Assembly: GCF_964355755.1 (NCBI RefSeq) | Contig: NC_092677.1 | Coordinates: 3,105,001 to 3,169,000 of the forward strand | Direction: 5' to 3' | Origin: Antedon mediterranea | Taxonomy: Eukaryota; Echinodermata; Crinoidea; Comatulida; Antedonidae | DNA length: 64,000 nt | In this document: one piece after another, positions 59,917-64,000 of the stretch | Layout: every line of letters starts with the position of its first letter | Numbering within the stretch: position 1 is the first letter of the stretch | The notes under the pieces: generated by a model | Told to the model about the DNA's origin: nothing | Databases searched by the model: none | The model's input: the letters and a program-made list of their open reading frames with translations, nothing else | Translations under genes and position numbers: made by a program

Positions 59917-62900
59917 AATCGTCATAATTATCATATAATCATATTTATAATCATCATCATCTTCATAATTATCATAATCATCATCATCATAATCATCATA
60001 ATAATCATCATCATCATATTCATCATAATCATCATCATAATCATCATTATCATATCAATCATCATCATAATCATCATAATCTTCATTATCATAATAATCA
60101 TCAGCATAATAGTCATCATCATAATCATCTTCATAATCATCTTCATAATCAATATCATAATTATCATCATAATCTTTATCATATCATCTCATATTCTCTT
60201 TCACCATTTTATCTTTGAAATCAAGACTATTTGTTGTCTTCTCATTTTGTAGGTATTGAAGTTAAGTGAACAACAGATTGACTCATGGGATATAGTGACT
60301 GGGGCCAAAGGTCGTATCAAGACTCAATTAGAACAACTAAGGTAAGTTTAATATTTAATTTTCTTTGAAAATTCATAGTCATTTATTGGTTCCATATTAA
60401 AAATTAATAAATGATATTTTAAGAAATTAATTTTTTTTCCATTTGAAAATATGTTTTTAACATGTCATCCCTGAACGTAATATTTGTTAAATGACTTACT
60501 GAGATTTTTCAACCTATGGACAGAACTAGGTCACTGACTATTTATGATGTGTATTATATTTTATGGATGAATAACAATTTTTTTATATACAGAAAAAAGA
60601 AAAGTAGTTATAAATATAGTATGCTACAGTAGAAGCGGATACCTATGTGTCTCAAAGTATGCACTTAATAAAGATTTTTGCTGCATAGGGGTAATGTTAA
60701 AACATAGGTTGCCCTTCATTCATTCATTTTTAACAAAGAGAGTGAGTAGCCGAGTGGTTGAGACAGTGGAACCGTAATTACATAGCGATAACATCATCAG
60801 AAGGTCGCTCACTTGCTCGAATAAGGACTATAAACCATAGGTCCAGTGTACACATCTAGCTTTCGAGACAAGTAGGGAGTTACCCTGGTGTACTTGTACA
60901 TCACAGCCACTGATCACCAACTGGGCCCTCTGGGAGACCAGTCTTTACCTGAAGAGGTTACCCAGTATAAAGATATAATAACAAACAAACAAGGTTATAC
61001 TGAATAGCATAGTTAGTTTTATTAAGTATACTGTTTTCTTCCAGAAAAAATGGCTTTTCTGAATTGAATGGACTTTCGCAATCCATGCCACCATACTATC
61101 AAGTAGGAGGAGGAGGAGGAGGGCCAAACAGAATATACTACAGCCCTGTACATCCGGCAATGGAGTACCCACAACTACTGATGCACCAAACATGTGAGCC
61201 TACAAGTTCAGATGCCAGCTCTTCCAGCTCTGATGAAAATGAAAGGGGTAATGTTTTGTAATTTTTACATTTTGGTCAATTTGGTCAAATTCCAGAATTT
61301 GATTAAAACTGCAATAACTGCAAGTAAACTTTTGAAAATGTTTTTACTGACAAAATTTAACAAATTAATATGTTTTTAACAGTTTAGATTAGAACCCCTA
61401 TTAAAGGGAAACCTTCACGACCTAACAAAGTGTCCCTCGTGTGTTCAAATATAAATTTCTTTTCCTCATTAAGTGTCCCAGTGTAGGGGTATGATATTTA
61501 ACTCGCCCAGGTAGGAGCAATTCAATTCCCCTCAAATAGTGCTCTACCATAATAATTATTTTGTAAACTTGTTTTTATTGCCTGTTTGTACTTACTAGAC
61601 TCGGAAGGAAGTGAGCATTCAGTACAAGAAACCAGTTTAGCTTGCAGTGTGTCTATCGTTTCCACCACCAATGATATAACCACTGGACATGCACCAGAAC
61701 ACAATATAGGAACTTTGCAAACACCCGACCTAACCACTACTAATGTCTCCCCAGGTGCTAGCCCACAGTTGAGCCCTATACAACACACCTTGAATGCCCC
61801 TGTTAACGATGAAAATGTGCTCAAAATGAACATGGTTAGTCCGGACTCAAACAGTGGACAGACATTTAGTAAATTAACTGAGTGTAAAAAACCAATGGAT
61901 TGTGCTCAAGGAAAACTTGTTAATAACAAAATACCTGTTTATAGTAATAACATGGAGTATAGACTGAATCCTGCATCTTTAGTGATAGAAGATACAAGAT
62001 ACCCATGTTATACGGAAGGACTAAATCGTGGGCCACCAGTTGGATGTGTGACTAATTCCGGGCATGTAAACAGGGTGGATATTACGTTTGGAAATGTGCC
62101 AATTTCACTCGCGTCGCCTTGTGGGCGGACCAGCGACATGCAGCAGCAAATGGTATCAGGTGCGGTCGGCTCAAATATGCCAATGGAAAATACACCGTAC
62201 TGCGTTGCACGGACAATGTATTCTTCTCTTTCGTCTCAAAACGCTTACCCAACGAGTAGTCAGCATCAGAATCGGGCAAGCTCAGAGACTTATATCGCTC
62301 CGACGACGGTGACGTTCTCAACGACAACTGCACCTGTTCTGGCACTTGGAAATAATAGCACATATAGCAATGAAAGTACGTTAGGTGTTACATACAATAA
62401 CAATCAGCCTACTTATGGTGCAAACTCTGTACTTGCATGTACAACGTGTAACTCTACCATGCCATGCGCTAACGTCCCTCCACACAGTAATCTTCACGTT
62501 CCCTATAACAGTTATGTACCGCAGGGTGCTGTCACGTACCAGAATTTTAATAACTATTACCACCAAGGTGGAATGATACCACCAAATAGTATATTGAACC
62601 AAGGAATACCAAGCAGTCCGCGGTACAGTAACGTTCCTCCGCCACCATTCCAAAATAATTTACCCGGCGAGTTGACCGCATACGGAAACGGCCACTATGG
62701 ACTTATGCACCAGCATGGAACTATGTATGTTGGTATGGGTATAGCTGGACATAGGCCTGGACCGGCTGCAGCCCATCATGGACATTTAAGCAATCCTGGA
62801 ATGGTCAGTACTAAGAAACTGACATGTTATAACTGTGGCTTACAAGGTCATAGGGCATCTGAATGTCGGGAACAGGGTATGCAATCTTTAACGCAACAAA

Positions 62901-63597
62901 GTAAGTATATTTCTTTATTATCAATCCCCTTATTTGGAATGAAATAAATGGTATACAATTTAGTTTTCAGTATTTTATGGCCTACCATTGCCCATATGTA
63001 AGAACATAAATTATTACTTGGTCAAGTATAGTACTTCCTTTATTTGTTTGCTTGTTAGCATGATAGCATCTACAATACAAGTTATTAAGTTTTTCGGTGT
63101 AAATAGGTATATCCTTGCAGAATATGCCTATTGAAATTCAAGAAAATTGGTTCTTTAATAACTTCACAAATAAAAAAATATTTTATTTTTATTATTTCAA
63201 TGTGGGCCAAAATATCAACATGCGTCTTCAAGTACTTCACTCAGTTTCTGAGTTATTTCATTGTTATTTTTTTTCTTGAATTTTGTTTGTTACCTTTCTT
63301 TTTTTCTGAGTCCTATTAAAACAAGTATCAACTTCTATCTAGTGACCATGATAATAATAGTTCTACTATTTATTTTTTTCTTTGCATTTGTATATTTTGT
63401 TATGTCATCATTATCTAAGATGTTTATGAAATTGAATTGAAATTTCTTCAATGTAGGCCTATGGAGTTTTTTAATTTACATATATTGTTGCACAGATCTT
63501 GTTTAGATTTTCACAATTTTGTTTCATTTGTTTTATTTCAGGTCAGTACAATATGAATTTTAAACCAGTAGATCAATGTGATACAACAACAAGCTAA
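36492..63597 (+). CDS. ZCCHC14: ZCCHC14/ZCCHC2-family protein (PX-like, SAM, CCHC zinc knuckle)
   Basis: In vertebrates ZCCHC14 is an RNA-binding adaptor that brings TENT4 poly(A) polymerases to target RNAs through its SAM domain; ZCCHC2 is its paralogue. Fifteen exons were placed by eye; phases close to 3339 nt, 1112 residues (human ZCCHC14 about 950). Order: conserved N-terminal region 1-163 (SWFKELNIFKRLDFVCALMD, ELRFLGTYVEDLCRRDY), a short acidic linker, a PX-like domain at about 201-305 (YEYTFQITWSDNSVTSV, LLNLFPEQ, LPPHILQCHHVVAFF), a Cys/Pro heptad-repeat region at about 400-440, SAM at about 537-593 (VIQEWLKKQRLHKYNTLF, LKLSEQQIDSWDI), poly-Gly, a long Ser/Asn/Thr/Tyr-rich region, and the CCHC knuckle CYNCGLQGHRASEC at 1070-1083. 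Start ATG at 36492 has A at -3 and G at +4. Having all modules, it may represent the pre-duplication gene of ZCCHC2 and ZCCHC14. Confidence 0.93.
37241..37395. mobile_element. Family B MITE
   Basis: Right end ctagttggaaccaagctt is intact; the left end is decayed (tccaccactagatagagacg). Inside are accaatcacaaatgatgg and atcattggtcaactcac. Confidence 0.75.
37937..37990. mobile_element. Family A MITE, right-end fragment
   Basis: Reads gggcatatcacatttttttg and then aagtttgatctatgtagaca to gagctt. Only the right third of the element remains. Confidence 0.75.
38769..38865 (+). CDS. ZCCHC14: ZCCHC14 exon 2
   Basis: Encodes SDNTTVGEAVEEIDCNEDLS and on to RVRSNK, an acidic linker. Acceptor ttttttcag, donor AAAG|gtatga, leaving phase 1. 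Confidence 0.8.
39103..39405. repeat. Minisatellite, about 100-bp unit (3 copies)
   Basis: Units start atgcagtcaca at 39103, 39203 and 39304 and include atacctgtatcatatcaggc and gcagtaccaggtcattcag. Shorter cattcacactg phrases surround the array (38940-39480) within ZCCHC14 intron 2. Confidence 0.88.
39818..39831 (+). CDS. ZCCHC14: ZCCHC14 microexon, 14 nt (candidate)
   Basis: ACTCACTTCTTCCA lies between ttctattcag and gtaagtattt, both strong signals. It turns the phase 1 end of exon 2 into the phase 0 start needed by the next exon, adding D-S-L-L-P. Without it (or an unseen exon of length 2 mod 3) the frame breaks. Confidence 0.6.
40529..40725. mobile_element. Family A MITE with amplified core
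   Basis: Left end aagctctgtctacactatca, right end tagtgtacacagagctt. Inside, accatatttgggtatatcact repeats. Confidence 0.85.
40747..40880. mobile_element. Family A MITE, partial copy
   Basis: Begins in the aaaaacattgtgacaaaaca region and ends agcgtactgtacacagagaa. The left end is missing; the core is typical. It lies 21 bases from the previous copy. Confidence 0.75.
41988..42622. mobile_element. Inverted-repeat element, about 630 bp
   Basis: Left end TTAAAGCCCCATTCCCT and right end AGGGAAGGGGTCTTTAA are near-complements, with cgttttttag and ccaaaaaacg inside. The middle is GC-richer (gcgcgcggattg, tcgatcgatcgtg) and holds TAGGCCTA clusters. A TTA target duplication is possible. Confidence 0.65.
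44080..44345 (+). repeat. Degenerate (CAT)n-rich tract
   Basis: Interrupted tcatcatcat runs with a 45-base phrase (catctaacttttgtcttca...) repeated at about 44180 and 44260. Confidence 0.8.
44779..44933. mobile_element. Family B MITE, best-preserved copy
   Basis: Left end AAGCTTGGTTCCCACTAG and right end CTAGTGGGAACCAAGCTT are perfect complements; inside, aacgcaaggacgtaaacgca pairs with gcgttatgtccttgtgttg. Confidence 0.88.
46248..46402. repeat. 21-bp minisatellite inside the family A MITE
   Basis: Eight near-identical gtgatatgcccaaatatggta units. The 21-bp period keeps frames open on both strands, giving chance peptides. Confidence 0.93.
46403..48145. mobile_element. 1.74-kb DNA element inserted in a family A MITE
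   Basis: Ends CTACGCTCGCGCTAA and TTAGCGCGAGCGTAG are perfect complements. AATAT flanks both sides (46398-46402, 48146-48150), and removing one copy restores the MITE unit. Both subterminal regions repeat ttcgccaaa/tggcgaa motifs. No transposase was recognised, so it is probably non-autonomous. Ends could be set one base out, making the duplication shorter. Confidence 0.85.
48477..48633. mobile_element. Family C inverted-repeat element
   Basis: Left gcgtctaacgacaaggccc and right gggcctcgtcgtacgacgc are near-complements. It matches 9311-9455 in reverse orientation (gacgctatctcaaaatgact). Confidence 0.75.
48818..48877 (+). CDS. ZCCHC14: ZCCHC14 exon 4 (PX-like start)
   Basis: Encodes NIKVNGFNRSHENRYEYTFQ, the first strand of the PX-like domain. 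Acceptor ttgttcag, donor TCAG|gtaagc; phase 0 both sides. Confidence 0.85.
48878..50823 (+). other. ZCCHC14 intron 4
   Basis: A 1946-base intron containing a PIF-like MITE (49540-49877) and a palindrome at about 50528-50566 (aatatcactttaa and its complement). Nothing else was seen. Confidence 0.8.
49540..49877. mobile_element. MITE with long inverted ends and TAA duplication, 338 bp
   Basis: Left end TGCACTTGTCAATTGTATGA and right end TCATACAATTGACAAGTGCA are perfect complements; complementarity continues through gacccccgggagaggtgc with few mismatches. TAA flanks both sides (49537-49539, 49878-49880), as in PIF/Harbinger-type elements. Inside, ggtgcgtca repeats many times. Confidence 0.85.
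50824..50895 (+). CDS. ZCCHC14: ZCCHC14 exon 5 (PX-like), GC donor
   Basis: Encodes ITWSDNSVTSVSKTHVQLFE then FQCK. Acceptor tttttttag. The donor is AAG|gcaagt, a GC-AG intron with otherwise ideal consensus; phase 0 continues exactly into exon 6. Confidence 0.9.
50896..51352 (+). other. ZCCHC14 intron 5 (GC-AG)
   Basis: Starts gcaagt and ends ttttcctcag. No other feature was seen in its 457 bases. Confidence 0.85.
51353..51413 (+). CDS. ZCCHC14: ZCCHC14 exon 6 (PX-like)
   Basis: Encodes LLNLFPEQAGEHKSMMPYLE and one base of the next glycine codon. Donor GAAG|gtgagt, phase 1. Confidence 0.92.
51816..52735. mobile_element. TTA-flanked inverted-repeat element, 920 bp
   Basis: Left end GGGTCTGTTTCTGCTGA, right end TCAGCAGAAACAGGCCC, differing at one position. 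TTA flanks both ends (51813-51815, 52736-52738), suggesting the PIF/Harbinger group. Subterminal regions repeat aataatcgatt and aatcggttatt. No transposase is visible. Confidence 0.8.
53268..53386. mobile_element. Family A MITE
   Basis: Left end aagctctgtccacactatca with aaactagtttgaca; right end cataaagtgtgatagt is trimmed. Core: caaatatggtagtgaaatgac. Confidence 0.82.
54809..55668. mobile_element. TA-flanked inverted-repeat element, 860 bp
   Basis: Left end CGGTATATTTCGGTGTATAA, then gtcgcac; the right end is its complement apart from one base. TA lies at 54807-54808 and 55669-55670, as in Tc1/mariner/pogo elements. A ggtgcgtcttatac-type motif repeats inside near each end. No transposase was seen. 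Confidence 0.85.
55826..55901 (+). CDS. ZCCHC14: ZCCHC14 exon 7 (PX-like)
   Basis: Encodes KRISSTAHKGELAEKTLPDI then EEYV. Enters in phase 1, leaves in phase 2 (donor GTTAG|gtacgc). Confidence 0.92.
55902..56552 (+). other. ZCCHC14 intron 7
   Basis: A 651-base intron; one family A MITE occupies 56084-56220 and nothing else was seen. Confidence 0.8.
56084..56220. mobile_element. Family A MITE
   Basis: Left end aggtctgtttacactatcaa, right end agtgtagacagagctta; gtgatatacccaaatatggt and atgacatcatcatgtccata inside. Confidence 0.85.
56553..56698 (+). CDS. ZCCHC14: ZCCHC14 exon 8 (end of PX-like domain)
   Basis: Encodes QLSNLPPHILQCHHVVAFFC then a Pro/Thr/Val/Asn linker (VVLDPLSTN). Acceptor is a T tract ending ccag, donor AACT|gtaagt, phase 1. 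Confidence 0.93.
56699..57712 (+). other. ZCCHC14 intron 8
   Basis: A 1014-base intron; nearly 400 bases are the 27-bp minisatellite. Ends gaacattttag. Confidence 0.82.
57079..57472. repeat. Minisatellite, 27-bp unit (about 14 copies)
   Basis: The unit attaattaatgctaattata plus atattgt repeats almost exactly, with a few units carrying insertions. Its multiple-of-three length gives an open frame repeating INANYNIVL, judged not a gene. Confidence 0.95.
57713..58147 (+). CDS. ZCCHC14: ZCCHC14 exon 9 (heptad-repeat region)
   Basis: A 435-base exon for residues about 339-484. Contains five to six in-frame 7-residue repeats of the form EACHIPT (57885-57995), Cys-rich and absent, as far as recalled, from vertebrate homologues. 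Donor GCAG|gtaaat, phase 1. Confidence 0.9.
58148..59064 (+). other. ZCCHC14 intron 9
   Basis: A 917-base AT-rich intron. No repeat or gene was supported in it. Confidence 0.8.
59065..59128 (+). CDS. ZCCHC14: ZCCHC14 exon 10
   Basis: Encodes GVATSPRGNTKMLPPRPTNA, a basic Pro-rich linker. Acceptor tttttgttag, donor CCTG|gtaaga, phase 2. Confidence 0.88.
59129..59585 (+). other. ZCCHC14 intron 10
   Basis: Holds a SINE family 1 copy and a (TA)n run at about 59369-59392. Two acceptors five bases apart occur at its end (gttttgaag and ggccag). Confidence 0.8.
59213..59365 (+). mobile_element. SINE family 1, sense copy
   Basis: Head ctgtagtttggtggttaaca is a good box A; ccatggttcaatcctaacct is box B, with a second box B-like unit. 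3' part ccctaagcctcaaatgagac is shared with 28970-29212. Confidence 0.82.
59586..59760 (+). CDS. ZCCHC14: ZCCHC14 exon 11 (SAM first half)
   Basis: Phase 2 entry makes a TG|G tryptophan codon, followed by PAYNQAISSHVMYNAQLQVM and the SAM start VIQEWLKKQRLHKYNTLF. The nearer downstream acceptor would break the frame. Donor CAA|gtgagt. Confidence 0.9.
59761..60252 (+). other. ZCCHC14 intron 11
   Basis: A 492-base intron of which two thirds is the TCA/ATC array. It interrupts the SAM domain. Confidence 0.82.
59848..60185 (+). repeat. (TCA)n microsatellite
   Basis: Begins with about 22 pure tca units (to about 59914), then continues as interrupted catcat/aatcat units. The minus-strand open frame of Met and Ile here is artefactual. 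Confidence 0.95.
60253..60341 (+). CDS. ZCCHC14: ZCCHC14 exon 12 (SAM second half)
   Basis: Encodes VLKLSEQQIDSWDIVTGAKG then RIKTQLEQL, completing the SAM domain. Donor CTAAG|gtaagt, phase 2. Confidence 0.95.
60342..61044 (+). other. ZCCHC14 intron 12
   Basis: A 703-base intron; a SINE family 2 copy fills 60735-60984. Confidence 0.82.
60735..60984 (+). mobile_element. SINE family 2 (tRNA-derived), sense copy
   Basis: Head gtagccgagtggttgagaca is a strong tRNA-Leu/Ser-type box A. The box B zone is shortened compared with the antisense copy at 24250-24548. The body (tccagtgtacacatctagct, gggccctctgggagaccagt) matches that copy. Confidence 0.82.
61045..61247 (+). CDS. ZCCHC14: ZCCHC14 exon 13
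   Basis: Encodes KNGFSELNGLSQSMPPYYQV, a six-glycine run from (GGA/GGG), IYYSPVHPAMEYPQLLMHQ and an acidic Ser-rich end (SSSSSDENER). Acceptor ttcttccag, donor AAGGG|gtaatg, phase 1. Confidence 0.9.
61248..61598 (+). other. ZCCHC14 intron 13
   Basis: A 351-base intron; nothing else was seen in it. Confidence 0.85.
61599..62900 (+). CDS. ZCCHC14: ZCCHC14 exon 14 (low-complexity region and CCHC knuckle)
   Basis: A 1302-base exon rich in Ser, Thr, Asn, Pro and Tyr, typical of disordered RNA-binding proteins. Near its end is the zinc knuckle CYNCGLQGHRASEC (C-x2-C-x4-H-x4-C). Acceptor ttactag, donor CAAA|gtaagt, phase 1. Confidence 0.94.
62901..63541 (+). other. ZCCHC14 intron 14
   Basis: A 641-base intron ending tttatttcag. 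No further feature was seen. Confidence 0.82.
63542..63597 (+). CDS. ZCCHC14: ZCCHC14 exon 15 (C-terminus)
   Basis: Completes a serine codon, then encodes QYNMNFKPVDQCDTTTS and TAA. A short tail after the zinc knuckle is also found in human ZCCHC14. Confidence 0.85.
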
Positions 63598-63701
63598 TAA
63601 TGCATCCATCCTGCTAGCATTATTTTTACCTTACTAATATAAAAAATAATATTTAAAAAATAACTTGAAAAATGTCTTGAATATGAATGCTCTTCAGTGA
63701 C

Positions 63702-64000
63702 AAAGTTTGTGCCATCATTGCGAAAGAGAGTTCCAACGTTACAGTGAAGGAACAAATGTCATTGTGTCGTGCCATCATTGCAAAAGGGATTTCCAAAGTC
63801 ACATTGAAGGAACAAATGTCATTGGGTTGTGCCATCATTGTGTTTTGCCATCATTGCAAAAGGGATTTCCAAAGTCACAGTGAAGGAACAAATGTCATTG
63901 TGTCGTGCCATCATTGCAAAAGGGATTTCCAAAGTCACATTGAAGGAACAAATGTCATTGGGTTGTGCCATCATTGTGTTTTGCCATCATTGCAAAAGGG
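63702..64000 (+). repeat. Minisatellite, 60/76-bp units in a 136-bp higher-order repeat
   Basis: The unit gtgccatcattgcaaaaggg, atttccaaagtcaca(g/t)tgaa, ggaacaaatgtcattg repeats. A tgttttgccatcattg insertion in alternate units makes a 136-bp period (tgtcgtgcc at 63765 and 63901). It follows the ZCCHC14 stop codon, so it may lie in its 3' UTR. The array runs off the window. No AATAAA was seen between the stop and the window end. Confidence 0.9.

Noticed and set aside
59931-60182. Met/Ile-only minus-strand frame.
   Set aside because: Artefact of the TCA/ATC microsatellite.

Overview
The window is eukaryotic nuclear DNA: AT-rich, with long GT-AG introns, dispersed TAGGCCTA-type motifs and many short inverted-repeat transposons and tRNA-derived SINEs. 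The gene set is animal. A single, invertebrate-type junctophilin plus the TAGGCCTA-rich background point to an invertebrate deuterostome, most likely an echinoderm. That placement is inference from style; no species is claimed.

Four protein-coding genes are supported. (1) The 3' part of CHMP1A, an ESCRT-III subunit, on the + strand (362-3101); its first exon lies left of the window. (2) A two-exon testis-specific serine kinase of the TSSK family on the - strand (7485-5167), 325 residues. (3) A complete junctophilin on the - strand (35165-12248), five coding exons whose phases all close to a 760-residue protein, from N-terminal MORN repeats to a C-terminal membrane anchor. (4) A complete ZCCHC14/ZCCHC2-family gene on the + strand (36492-63597), fifteen coding exons closing to 1112 residues, with a PX-like domain, a SAM domain and a CCHC zinc knuckle. 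It appears to use one 14-nt microexon and one GC-AG intron.

Layout: CHMP1A > / < TSSK / < JPH / ZCCHC14 >. JPH and ZCCHC14 are divergent, their start codons about 1.1-1.3 kb apart, so they probably share a promoter region. As recalled, human JPH3 and ZCCHC14 are also head-to-head neighbours at 16q24.2, with CHMP1A nearby at 16q24.3. This window may therefore hold a piece of an old linkage group. The gene products have unrelated roles (membrane remodelling, sperm kinase, ER-plasma membrane junctions, RNA tailing); the linkage is positional.

The rest is introns and intergenic DNA, heavily colonised. At least a dozen copies of one palindromic MITE (family A, ends near GCTCTGTCTACACTATCA) occur, some with an internal 21-bp unit amplified up to eight-fold. 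Four copies of a second family (B, ends AAGCTTGGTTCCCACTAG) and two of a third (C) occur. Several singletons have clear terminal inverted repeats and TA, TTA/TAA or AATAT target duplications. One 1.74-kb element sits inside a family-A MITE with an exact AATAT duplication. Three tRNA-like SINE families and numerous minisatellites (20, 21, 23, 27, 53, 60/136 and 100 bp units) complete the picture. No rRNA, CRISPR, prokaryotic operon or intact tRNA gene was seen.
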